A stretch of DNA of 64,000 bases from CAZXWN01 sp964644695 [NCBI: uncultured bacterium] (GCA_964644695.1 CAZXWN010000009.1:35412-99411), one strand, 5' to 3'; shown: positions 53,738-62,171, counted from the stretch's first letter. The notes: generated by a model from the letters alone, not told the origin. Program-made: numbers and translations.

Positions 53738-55357
53738 CTAATACTCCTCCCCGGAATCGGACTGTTTACTGGCATTTGCCTCAGTTGCCGTAATATCGCT
53801 CTTATCAGGTCTTATTTTTGCAACGACTTGGAACCGGATGACCGGCTGGCCTTCCATAGTATCGGGGTTCTGGCTTTGCAGCGAGACCTGTTCAAATAAG
53901 CCGATGCGTTCCACTTCATAACGGAAATTGACGGCTTCTTCCAGTGTTCGGGTCACGGCTGTAATCGTAATCGTACGATTACGTTCATAAACAAACTTTT
54001 CTAATGCCACACGCGTCGGAATAGTATTTAAATTACTCAAACTGGAAAGGGTTTGGATTCCGACATCTTTCTGATTCACCATTTTACGGATGGCGTCTAA
54101 TTGCTTTTTGATTTCTTCAAGGTCAGCGGCTTTCGGACGGTCTCGCAGTAATTCACGGTCAATCTGATTAATACTATTGACCATCGAATTGTACTTCTGG
54201 AATCCACTGTAAACCCCGAAACCTATCAAGGCTAAAACAGCCACGCCCGCCAGAGCAACCCATTGATACCGTTGGTTCTTAACGCGTTTCCGGAGAATCT
54301 CCGGAGGGAGAAGATTAACAGCGACTCCGAGGTCTGCTGTTACTTTCCTCATGGCCAGCCCGAAGGCGGAATTCAGTTCGGGTAAGGCTTTTCCATTCTC
54401 CGTAACACAGGCCGCTGAGGTAACAGGGAGACCTAATTCTTTCTCCAGATATTCACCGAGGGACTTGATTCTACTAAGCCCACCAGACAGGAAAATACCG
54501 TGCATCTGACTGATTGTGAACTCAGAGCCGAAATAATCCAGAGACCGTTTAATTTCATTTTCAATGCGTTGCTGCCAGGTGTTAATTGCGTCAGAGAGGT
54601 CATCCCGGTTGTATTCGGTAATGCCGTAATCTTCTTTCAGAAGGTCTATTTTATCGATGAGCTTCCGGGCCTCAACTTCGGTGATGTCCAGGGACTCCCG
54701 TAACAGTTTCTGAAGCAGTCCGCCGCTGACATTTGTCGAACGGTTATATTTCAGGGATCCGTTCTGAACCAGGGACATATCCAGTGAGGCATAGCCGAAA
54801 TCCAGAACCAGATAGTTTTTGTTGGGTTCTTTGAATTTAGCGGGATAGACTCGACGGAGACCCCGAATCAGCGCTAGTGAATTACAATCCAGGGAGTAAG
54901 GTTCCAAATGGACAGATTTCAACAGGTTCAGATGTTCTTCGACCTGTTCTCTGCGGCATACTGCCATTAATAATTCAGAACCACCCAGGTGTGACGAACC
55001 CAGTAATTCAAAATCTACAATGTCATTATCAGTATAAAAAGGAACATATTTAGAGGCTTCAAACCTCAGCATCTGCTGGACTTCGGATACGGAATTAGTC
55101 GGTAAAGCAAGATACCGGACCACAACAGATTGTTTCGGGATGGCCGAAACCAGATGGGTCGGTGATATTTTGCATTGAACCAGCAGTTTTTTGATAGCAT
55201 CTGCGACAGGGTTTCCTGCCCCAAGTTCATCACTGGCGGCAGTAACCTCTACCATCCCGTAGGCCAGGACTTTGAAGGAATCACCGCGGCCGTGTTTCAC
55301 CTGGACCAGTTTTACACTGTCCGAGCCGATGTCTAATCCGGTAACTATTTGAGCCAT
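53738..55357 (-). CDS. pilMN: PilM-PilN fusion protein
   Basis: This 539-residue protein combines two usually separate pilus proteins. Residues ~1-345 are PilM: an actin-like ATPase with GLDIGSDSVKLVQVK, VLDFGYASLDMSLV, and GIFLSGGLSRIKSLGEYLE. Residues ~350-539 are PilN: VNLLPPEILRKRVKN (the PilN segment that normally docks on PilM), a membrane helix (WVALAGVAVLALIGFGVYSG), a coiled coil and a periplasmic ferredoxin-like domain. Normally PilN's N terminus binds PilM non-covalently; here they are joined. A promoter with TATAAT lies about 70 nt upstream. Confidence 0.9.
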   Translation of the reverse strand: MAQIVTGLDIGSDSVKLVQVKHGRGDSFKVLAYGMVEVTAASDELGAGNPVADAIKKLLVQCKISPTHLVSAIPKQSVVVRYLALPTNSVSEVQQMLRFEASKYVPFYTDNDIVDFELLGSSHLGGSELLMAVCRREQVEEHLNLLKSVHLEPYSLDCNSLALIRGLRRVYPAKFKEPNKNYLVLDFGYASLDMSLVQNGSLKYNRSTNVSGGLLQKLLRESLDITEVEARKLIDKIDLLKEDYGITEYNRDDLSDAINTWQQRIENEIKRSLDYFGSEFTISQMHGIFLSGGLSRIKSLGEYLEKELGLPVTSAACVTENGKALPELNSAFGLAMRKVTADLGVAVNLLPPEILRKRVKNQRYQWVALAGVAVLALIGFGVYSGFQKYNSMVNSINQIDRELLRDRPKAADLEEIKKQLDAIRKMVNQKDVGIQTLSSLSNLNTIPTRVALEKFVYERNRTITITAVTRTLEEAVNFRYEVERIGLFEQVSLQSQNPDTMEGQPVIRFQVVAKIRPDKSDITATEANASKQSDSGEEY

Positions 55358-55424
55358 AACTCTTTCGTTTTCCGATGAGAATGTCCTGAATCACGGATTT
55401 CCACCCGGTCAGGTTAAACGATAC

Positions 55425-55430
55425 ATTATA
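55425..55430 (-). promoter_or_regulatory. -10 element of the pil operon promoter
   Basis: A consensus TATAAT (minus strand) lies about 70 nt before the pilMN ATG. The -35 is weak. The region from 55431 to 55922 also holds repeat copy 4 and the hppA promoter/terminator pair; nothing else is recognised there. Confidence 0.5.
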
Positions 55431-55635
55431 CCCTTAATTATGGGGTTTTGACGATATTCTGTAAACGATTGATTTTATTGTTGTCTTTCTTAATACTTTA
55501 ATGAATCCCGAAAAGAAGACGTTACTGTAAAAAAAATCATTTTGACCCCGAATAATTCTTATTTTACTCCGGAATAATGATGTTACTTAAGTTATAGCAA
55601 GGAATTGCCATTTTGTCAGTGGGTTTTTTCCGAAG

Positions 55636-55688
55636 AATCCACGGAGTTGCTCGGAATAAGTCCGTGGATGGTTCGTTTCTGCTTCGTA
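55636..55688 (+). repeat. Dispersed hairpin repeat, copy 4 (longest)
   Basis: ATCCACGGAGTTGCTCGGAA, then TAAGTCCGTGGATGGTTCG and TTTCTGCTTCG. TCCACGGA pairs with TCCGTGGA to give an 8-bp stem. It shares GTCCGTGGA-GGTTCGTTTC with copy 2, ATCCACGGAG with copies 1 and 3, and CTGCTTCGT with copy 1. Confidence 0.75.
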
Positions 55689-55752
55689 TCTGATTCGTTG
55701 GTGGGGGTGGGGTTATAGTCAGGTAAAATAGAAGATAATAGATATTAGGTAT

Positions 55753-55781
55753 TTGATAGATAAGGGAAGATTTGTTAATAT
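55753..55781 (+). promoter_or_regulatory. Promoter upstream of hppA
   Basis: TTGATA (55753-55758), 17-bp spacer, TAATAT (55776-55781). The expected start is about 55788, only some 10 nt before a terminator-like hairpin. Confidence 0.55.
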
Positions 55782-55796
55782 ATTAAAGGTTAGAAT

Positions 55797-55830
55797 GGGG
55801 AAGAAGGTTTTTATGAGTCCCCGTTTTTTT
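55797..55830 (+). terminator. Terminator-like hairpin in the hppA leader (possible attenuator)
   Basis: GGGGA (55797-55801) and TCCCC (55818-55822) form a short stem followed by GTTTTTTT. It lies between the promoter at 55753 and the hppA ATG. It may end a ~43-nt RNA or attenuate hppA. Confidence 0.55.
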
Positions 55831-55922
55831 ATGTGTGTTGTCGGGTGTTTCATCCGAAATGACAGTTCAATTCAACGTCAAGTCACCTAATTTTATTCAA
55901 TTAAATAAAGGAGTAGTAGTAT

Positions 55923-58115
55923 ATGAACATGCCCTTGGAAATTCTTTCGGGCCTCATAGCGATTCTGTCGCTTGGTTATGTGGCCTACCTCCATTCCTGG
56001 GTTAAAAAACAGGATGTTGGAACCCCAGAGATGCAGGAAATCTCTAACGCTATTCGAGATGGTGCGAACGCATTTGTAAAACGCCAATACACCACCATCG
56101 CCATGCTGGCCGTCGTTTTTGGAGCCGTATTGCTTCTGGCCTATGGTATATTCCAGCAAAACTGGCCCACAGGTATAAATACTGCTGTTTCTTTCTGGTT
56201 TGGTGCTCTTTGTTCTGGTATTGCCGGCGTCATCGGTATGAAGGTTGCAGTTCAGGCCAACATCCGTACCGCCTCTGCCGCCCGTAAATCCATGGGTGAC
56301 GCCCTTTTAGTGGCCTTCCGTGGTGGTGCCGTTTCCGGTATCACAGTCGTGGCCATGTCCTTGATTGGTATTTCCGCCATGTTCTTCATTTTCGACCGCG
56401 TGGTTGGAACTGAAGTCTCCCGGATTCCTTCCACCATTATTGCTTATGGTTTCGGTGCCTCTTTCGTGGCTCTGTTTGCTCAGCTCGGTGGCGGTATCTA
56501 TACTAAAGCTGCTGATGTCGGTGCTGACTTAGTCGGTAAAGTAGAAGCCGGTATTCCTGAAGATGATCCTCGTAACCCTGCCGTCATCGCTGACTTGGTC
56601 GGTGATAACGTCGGTGACTGCGCTGGTCGTGGTGCTGACTTATTCGAATCCACTGCTGCTGAAAACATTGGTGCCATGATCCTCGGTGCCGGTCTGTATG
56701 CCGTTTTACAGAAAGTGAATCCGAATCCTGCCAACATCAGCTGGGTTCTGTTCCCGCTGGTTGCCCGTGCGTTTGGTCTCCTTGCCTCCATGCTGGGTAT
56801 TGCCACCATTTCTAATAAAGACACCAAAGACCCGATGGCTACCCTCAATATGGGTTACTATGTGACCGCTTTCCTGGGTGCTATTGGTTTCGGTGTTGCC
56901 ACTTGGTGGTTACTGTCCCCGACTTGTGCTAACTGGATGTATCTGTTCCTCTCCGGTGTTGTGGGTATCGTATTAAGTATCGTTTTCCTTTTCATTACTC
57001 AGTACTATACCGAATATAAATATCGTCCCGTACAGTCCATTGCTGAAGCCTCTGAGACAGGTCATGGTACCAACATCATCACCGGTCTTGCCGTCGCTTA
57101 TGAATGTACGGCTCTTCCAATCATTGCCATTGCCGTTGCTCTTGCCCTCTCCTTCTGGTGCGGTGTCAAGGCCAGCGTTTTAAATGAAACCATGCTTGAT
57201 TCCGTTATCAGTATTTTCAATATGACCCCCGAACAAGCTTCAACTTACATTCATTACACAAACGGTATTTTCGGTACCGCCATTGCCACCATGGGTATGT
57301 TAGCCACTTGCGCCTACATTCTTGCCATGGACACCTTTGGTCCGATTACTGATAATGCCGGTGGTATCGTTGAAATGTCCGGTGCTCCTGAAAATATTCG
57401 TATGAACACTGACCGGTTGGATGCTGTGGGTAACACCACCAAGGCCCTCACCAAAGGTTATGCCGTTGGTTCTGCTGCCTTAGCCGCCTTCCTGCTCTTC
57501 TCTGCTTATATCGAAGACACTAACAAATTGTTAGTTGCCGCTGGTAGGAAGACCATTGAATCCGTCAACTTGATCAATCTGCCCACCTTCATTGGTGCCA
57601 TGTTGGGTGCTATGTTGGTGTTCCTGTTCTCTGCCTTCGCAATTCGTGCCGTCAGTAAAGCTGCTCAGTACATCATTCAGAACGTCCGCGATCAGTTCAA
57701 GGCCAACCCTGGTATCATGAAGGGCACCTCTAAGCCTGATTACGGTCAATGCGTTGATATCGCCACCAAGGGTGCTCTGAAAGAAATGATTCTCCCCGGT
57801 GTGATTGTTATCGTCGTCCCCATTCTGATAGGTGTTATTCTGAAAGCTGAAGCCGTTGCCGCCATGTTGATGGTGGGTACCATTACAGGTATCCTCATGG
57901 GCCTGGTTATGAACAACGGTGGTGGTGCCTGGGACAATGCCAAGAAATACATCGAACTGGGTCATCATGGTGGAAAAGGCTCCTTTGCTCACAAAGCTGC
58001 CGTCACCGGTGATACCGTCGGCGATCCTTTCAAAGATACAGCAGGTCCGTCTCTCCATGTCTTTATCAAACTGTTGTCAACTTTGACTTTGGCTTTGGCC
58101 GCCCTGTTCATCTAA
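55923..58115 (+). CDS. hppA: Membrane-bound proton-translocating pyrophosphatase
   Basis: This 730-residue protein with ~16 membrane helices hydrolyses pyrophosphate and pumps cations across the membrane. The substrate site is clear: VGKVEAGIPEDDPRNPAVIAD and NVGDCAGRGADLFEST, plus a late KYIELG and TGDTVGDPFKDTAGPSLH. GNTTKALTKGYAVGSAAL has Lys and Thr at the positions that are Ala and Gly/Ala in K-dependent enzymes, so a K-independent H+-pump is predicted. AAAGGAG precedes the ATG. The strong bias for GGT and GCC codons suggests high expression. Confidence 0.93.
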   Translation: MNMPLEILSGLIAILSLGYVAYLHSWVKKQDVGTPEMQEISNAIRDGANAFVKRQYTTIAMLAVVFGAVLLLAYGIFQQNWPTGINTAVSFWFGALCSGIAGVIGMKVAVQANIRTASAARKSMGDALLVAFRGGAVSGITVVAMSLIGISAMFFIFDRVVGTEVSRIPSTIIAYGFGASFVALFAQLGGGIYTKAADVGADLVGKVEAGIPEDDPRNPAVIADLVGDNVGDCAGRGADLFESTAAENIGAMILGAGLYAVLQKVNPNPANISWVLFPLVARAFGLLASMLGIATISNKDTKDPMATLNMGYYVTAFLGAIGFGVATWWLLSPTCANWMYLFLSGVVGIVLSIVFLFITQYYTEYKYRPVQSIAEASETGHGTNIITGLAVAYECTALPIIAIAVALALSFWCGVKASVLNETMLDSVISIFNMTPEQASTYIHYTNGIFGTAIATMGMLATCAYILAMDTFGPITDNAGGIVEMSGAPENIRMNTDRLDAVGNTTKALTKGYAVGSAALAAFLLFSAYIEDTNKLLVAAGRKTIESVNLINLPTFIGAMLGAMLVFLFSAFAIRAVSKAAQYIIQNVRDQFKANPGIMKGTSKPDYGQCVDIATKGALKEMILPGVIVIVVPILIGVILKAEAVAAMLMVGTITGILMGLVMNNGGGAWDNAKKYIELGHHGGKGSFAHKAAVTGDTVGDPFKDTAGPSLHVFIKLLSTLTLALAALFI

Positions 58116-58130
58116 TACGGATTTAATTCC

Positions 58131-58166
58131 AAGCGGGTGAGTCTTCGGACTCATCCGCTTTTTTAT
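58131..58166 (+). terminator. Terminator after hppA
   Basis: AAGCGGGTGAGTC-TTCG-GACTCATCCGCTT (13-bp stem, one wobble pair, UUCG loop), followed by TTTTATT. Confidence 0.92.
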
Positions 58167-58170
58167 TGGA

Positions 58171-58199
58171 TTGAAATAAACAGGGTTATTGTCTATACT
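58171..58199 (+). promoter_or_regulatory. Promoter of the pseudopilin-like lipoprotein gene
   Basis: TTGAAA (58171-58176), 17-bp spacer, TATACT (58194-58199). Confidence 0.7.
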
Positions 58200-58239
58200 C
58201 AAATTTAGGGTACTGTTTTGATTTTGGAGGGGTTGATAG

Positions 58240-58629
58240 ATGTTTATGAAAAACAGTAAATTATTTGTTACGGGATTGTTTATCTCTCTTATTGGATTAG
58301 GCTTGCTTTCGGGATGTGTTGTAGCCTCAAAAGGGGAAGGTTCTTATCCTGTCCATCCTGTTCGTGGAAAAAAAGCCATAGAAATGTGCAAGGAAAATCT
58401 CAGGATGTTGGATGCTGCGACACAGCAATGGGCTTTAGATAACGGTAAAAGCGCTAACGATATTGTGTACTTTAATGAGCTGAAGCCGTATTTGAGAAAT
58501 CCTGAAAAAGTTCGGTGCTGTCCCCAAAATGGGAAGCCCTATAAGGATGGCATCAGAGTGATTGATTCATGGCAATGTCCTAATTGGGTAGAGAATCCGC
58601 AAAAGTACTCCGGACATAAAATACAATAG
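58240..58629 (+). CDS. Lipoprotein with pseudopilin-like C-terminal domain
   Basis: This 129-residue protein has a type II signal peptide ending in the lipobox LLSGC, so it is lipid-anchored. The mature part contains CKENLRMLDAATQQWALDNG and LKPYLRNPEKVRCCPQNGKPY. That pattern occurs in the globular domain of many ComGC/GspG-like pseudopilins of PVC-type bacteria, but the pilin helix is replaced by a lipid anchor. Four Cys residues could form disulfides. GGAGG lies 9 nt before the ATG. Function unknown. Confidence 0.65.
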   Translation: MFMKNSKLFVTGLFISLIGLGLLSGCVVASKGEGSYPVHPVRGKKAIEMCKENLRMLDAATQQWALDNGKSANDIVYFNELKPYLRNPEKVRCCPQNGKPYKDGIRVIDSWQCPNWVENPQKYSGHKIQ

Positions 58630-58751
58630 AACCTGTTGATAATAGGTACTGAAAAGCAATGTCGGAACTGGATGTCTTACTTTGTTGTTGATACTGTAGG
58701 GAGAGTATAGAATACAACTATGGGTCCACCTCCCTAATGAGAGGACCATTT

Positions 58752-59714
58752 ATGATACCCAAAACAAAAAGTATCCAAACAGCGACTAATGGTCTTGAAG
58801 CAGCGCTTGAGTCTCTGCGCCGGGCTAATTTAAGAAATGAATTAATGATGGAGGCTTCCCGAACTGCCTGGTGGGAGATTGACTACCCAAACGCAAAACT
58901 CCTTTGTCATGTCCGATGGCCACAAATGCTTGGATATGACCCAAGCGAATTTCCTGTTGAATGGGATGAAATATTCAGGTACATTCATCCTGATGATGTG
59001 GCGGGTATAAGGAAAAAGTTTCAGGATATGTTAAAGGGTAAGGAGCTTGTCTGTGAAGGTGAGCTTCGGATGCGGACCCGGGATGGAAAGTTCATCTGGA
59101 TGCGTCTGAGGGGACAAATTGCGAGTCGGGATGGGGGAAAACCCAAGCAGATTCTGGGAGTCATTTCCGACATGTCAGGTCAGCATCTGGATGAGGAAGC
59201 CCTCCGGATGAAAGCGGAAACGGATGCGTTGACCGGGTTACTAAACAGGCAGGCGCTGGTGCGCCGGGCCGAAGAGGAAGTCCATCGGGCCTGGAGGTAT
59301 TCGCGACCATTATCACTGGCAATTATTGATATCGACAAATTCGCTCGGTTAAATGAAGTCTATGGACGCGATTATGGAGATAGGGTGTTACAGGAGATGA
59401 GCGATCAGAGTCGCTCCTTACTTCGAACCTGTGACTTATTCGGCAGACTAGGGAATAATCAGTTCGCCGTTGTGTTGCCGGAGACGGATATTACTGGCGC
59501 CCAGGATGTGGCGGACCGTCTTTTGAAGAACATCGAAGAACTGGAAGTCCCTTCACGGCATGGGAAAATAAAGTTTACGGTCAGCATTGGAATCGCCTCC
59601 ATGGACACCAAAGAAGACCCGTCGTTAGAGTCCCTGTTTCGTAAAGCGGATGATGCATTGTACCAGGCAAAAGCAGCCGGCTCGGGCCAAATCAAAACAA
59701 ATACTAATTCATAA
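58752..59714 (+). CDS. PAS-GGDEF protein with degenerate active site
   Basis: The ATG at 58752 has GAGAGGA 6 nt upstream; an ATG at 58737 overlaps that site. The 320-residue protein has a PAS domain (about 30-140, with PAC-like FIWMRLRGQIASRDG). A GGDEF domain (155-318) follows, starting DALTGLLNRQAL and keeping IIDIDKF. The active-site motif reads GNNQF (234-238) instead of GG[DE]EF, so diguanylate cyclase activity is probably lost. The inhibitory I-site RxxD is present as RTCD (225-228), five residues before it, so c-di-GMP binding may remain. A receptor or regulator role is plausible. Confidence 0.85.
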   Translation: MIPKTKSIQTATNGLEAALESLRRANLRNELMMEASRTAWWEIDYPNAKLLCHVRWPQMLGYDPSEFPVEWDEIFRYIHPDDVAGIRKKFQDMLKGKELVCEGELRMRTRDGKFIWMRLRGQIASRDGGKPKQILGVISDMSGQHLDEEALRMKAETDALTGLLNRQALVRRAEEEVHRAWRYSRPLSLAIIDIDKFARLNEVYGRDYGDRVLQEMSDQSRSLLRTCDLFGRLGNNQFAVVLPETDITGAQDVADRLLKNIEELEVPSRHGKIKFTVSIGIASMDTKEDPSLESLFRKADDALYQAKAAGSGQIKTNTNS

Positions 59715-59761
59715 TTCTTACTTACTCGCTATGGGTGGGAATGGTTTAAAATGTATAGACC

Positions 59762-62167
59762 ATGCCCCGAAACAAGACAACAATACTTGACGAGCTAAAC
59801 CCTAAACCCATATGGAAAGTCTCTGTGCGGGATTTAGTGTCTTTTGTTTGTATGGGTGGGGATATAGTCAGTGGTTTTGGTTCTCAGACCATGATGCAGG
59901 ATGGGGCCAAAATACACAGGGAGTATCAGGATGGCTCCGAAGAAGAGGATTATCATGCGGAGGTTCTCTTAAGTTGCATTGTAGAGTCGGAGTTACTGGA
60001 TTTAGAAATATCAGGCCGGGCCGATGCGGTATTCATAGACGGGGATGTGGCGGTTGTGGAAGAAATCAAATCCACTCGATTAAGCCTGAAGGGTCTGAGT
60101 CGAGACACAGACCCAACCCATTGGCCGCAAGCCTTGTGTTATGCGTGGATGTTGATTCGTGAAGAAGGTTTGGATGAGATTCAGATTCGGTTGACTTATG
60201 TGCAGGCTGAAAGTAAGAAGACCCGCTCTTTCATTGAGAAATATACTGCGGAGGAGGTCAATCGACAGTTTCAGGTGATTGTGGATGAATACCTGAGATG
60301 GTGTGCTCTGCGGCGGAAGTGGGAAATAATCCGAAATGAATCACTGGCGGAGATGAATTTTCCCTATCCGGCATATCGAAGGGGTCAGAGGGAACTGGCG
60401 GTCGCTGTATATCGGGGACTCCGGGATGAGAAAACGATATTTGCTCAGGCCCCGACCGGGATTGGAAAGACTCTGGCAACGGTGTTCCCTGCACTCAAAG
60501 CGCTGGGTGAAGGGAAGGTCGAGAAAGTCTTTTATTTGACGGCAAAGACGCTGACCCGCACTGTTGCCGAAAACACACTGGATCAATTGCGCAGCAGGGG
60601 TGTCCGGTTTCGATGTGTCACTCTGACGGCCAAGGAGAAGATTTGTCTTAATGAGAAGGTTGCCTGTAACCCGCAAGATTGTCCTTTTGCGAAGGGTCAT
60701 TACGACCGCATAAAAACTGCGCTCTGGGATTTATTCGAACACGAAGAAGTATTGTCTCGGGATGTCATCATACAGTATGCACAAAAACATCGGGTATGTC
60801 CTTTTGAGTTTTCACTGGATACTTCGAGCTGGTCCGATGGTGTGATATGTGATTACAACTATGCATTTGATCCTCGCGTATATCTGAAGCGGTTCTTTTT
60901 ATTTGGTGGGGACTATGCGTTGCTGATTGATGAAGCACACAATCTGGTAGACAGGGCGAGGGAAATGTATTCGGCGGAGATTTGCCGGTCTGTCTGGCGG
61001 CATTTGGGTAAAGAAATCAAGGTGGATAATCCTAAGCTGGCGACGGCGGTGAATCGGATCGCCCGGTGGTTGTTGGGGTGTCGGAATCTGGAACTGACAG
61101 GTGAGCCGCCTGCTCTGGTTCTGAAAGAACAGCCGGATGATTTAATTGAAAATCTGCAGCGATTCATGACTGTGGCTGAAAAGTGGCTGGTGAAAGGCAT
61201 CTCCACTCCATGGCGGGAGTCGCTGATAGACAGATATTTTGAAGCGGCGAGCATGGTACGGATATCCGAGTTTTATGATGAGAGATATGTGACTGTTTAT
61301 CGGAAAGAGAAACGGGATTTATGGGTAAAACTGTATTGTATGGATCCTGCGGACCCCATCCGAAAAGCCTGTGCCAAAGGAAAAGGAACGGTCTTCTTTT
61401 CGGCGACATTAACTCCCATGAATTATTACCTTCGGATGCTGGGAGGCAATGAGAAAAGTGTTCAGATGCAGCTGCCCTCCCCCTTTCCCAAAGAACATTT
61501 GTTGTTGATGTTGGACCGTACGATTTCGACTCGGCTGCGGGACCGAGACCAATCGTATGACAGGATTACCGAGGCTGTTGCAGAAATGGTGAGTGCACAT
61601 ATCGGGAACTACTTAGTTTTCTTTCCGTCATATAAATACATGGAAGAAGTTGTGATGCGGTTCCAGAGCAAAGGGCTGGATGTACGGGTTATGGTACAGG
61701 CCCCGAAGATGGCGGAGATAGAGCGGGAGGCTTTCTTATCCGAGTTTGATTTCCCCGCGGAAGGGACCTCTCTGGTAGGGTTTGCGGTGCTGGGTGGAAT
61801 CTTCGGAGAAGGTATTGACCTGACGGGAGACAGGCTCACCGGAGCGGTTATTATAGGGACAGGATTACCGCAGGTATCTCCAGAGCAGGAAGTCTTGAAA
61901 GGATACTTTGATGAAATGATGGGTACTGGATATGATTATGCCTATACCTATCCTGGATTTGCCCGTGTGTTGCAGTCACTGGGTCGAGTTATCCGGACAG
62001 AATCAGATCGGGGAGTCGCCCTTCTGATTGATGAACGATACGGCTGGAGTTCGTATCATTCCCTGTTTCCTCGGCATTGGCCTCATCCTCATAAAGTGTC
62101 CGGACCCGATAAAATAAAAAAACTGGTGGAAGGCTTTTTTGAACCTCTCCCACCAGTTGAGAAATAA
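59762..62167 (+). CDS. XPD/DinG-type Fe-S helicase with N-terminal PD-(D/E)XK nuclease-like domain
   Basis: In this 801-residue protein, residues ~20-180 resemble a RecB/Cas4-like nuclease: ISGRADAVFIDGD with D88, and VVEEIKST with E101 and K103. The helicase follows: Walker A APTGIGKT (230-237), an Fe-S cluster from C295, C302, C307 and C346, DEAH box LIDEAHN (390-393), and motif VI region LQSLGRVIRTESDRGV near residue 740. XPD-like enzymes unwind DNA 5'-3'. No Cas4-type cysteines are seen in the nuclease part. There is no ribosome-binding site before the ATG, and a TAAAAT element ends 9 nt upstream. A role in repair is likely. Confidence 0.85.
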   Translation: MPRNKTTILDELNPKPIWKVSVRDLVSFVCMGGDIVSGFGSQTMMQDGAKIHREYQDGSEEEDYHAEVLLSCIVESELLDLEISGRADAVFIDGDVAVVEEIKSTRLSLKGLSRDTDPTHWPQALCYAWMLIREEGLDEIQIRLTYVQAESKKTRSFIEKYTAEEVNRQFQVIVDEYLRWCALRRKWEIIRNESLAEMNFPYPAYRRGQRELAVAVYRGLRDEKTIFAQAPTGIGKTLATVFPALKALGEGKVEKVFYLTAKTLTRTVAENTLDQLRSRGVRFRCVTLTAKEKICLNEKVACNPQDCPFAKGHYDRIKTALWDLFEHEEVLSRDVIIQYAQKHRVCPFEFSLDTSSWSDGVICDYNYAFDPRVYLKRFFLFGGDYALLIDEAHNLVDRAREMYSAEICRSVWRHLGKEIKVDNPKLATAVNRIARWLLGCRNLELTGEPPALVLKEQPDDLIENLQRFMTVAEKWLVKGISTPWRESLIDRYFEAASMVRISEFYDERYVTVYRKEKRDLWVKLYCMDPADPIRKACAKGKGTVFFSATLTPMNYYLRMLGGNEKSVQMQLPSPFPKEHLLLMLDRTISTRLRDRDQSYDRITEAVAEMVSAHIGNYLVFFPSYKYMEEVVMRFQSKGLDVRVMVQAPKMAEIEREAFLSEFDFPAEGTSLVGFAVLGGIFGEGIDLTGDRLTGAVIIGTGLPQVSPEQEVLKGYFDEMMGTGYDYAYTYPGFARVLQSLGRVIRTESDRGVALLIDERYGWSSYHSLFPRHWPHPHKVSGPDKIKKLVEGFFEPLPPVEK
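62111..62158 (-). terminator. Terminator of the TlpA-like gene, embedded in the helicase coding region
   Basis: On the minus strand AACTGGTGG (62158-62150) pairs with CCACCAGTT (62129-62121) and is followed by TTTTTATTTT. It lies inside the last codons of the convergent helicase gene, whose stop codon is at 62165-62167. Confidence 0.7.
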
Positions 62168-62171
62168 CGAA

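Noticed and set aside
6793-55688. CRISPR array or insertion sequence as the source of the dispersed repeats
   Set aside because: The copies are kilobases apart with no regular spacers, no cas genes and no transposase in the window.
57531-58058. A 175-codon antisense frame inside hppA, and a similar 164-codon one at 38715-39209
   Set aside because: Both lie opposite well-supported genes (hppA; skp/lpxD) and their translations are low-complexity mirrors of codon bias, with no start signals.
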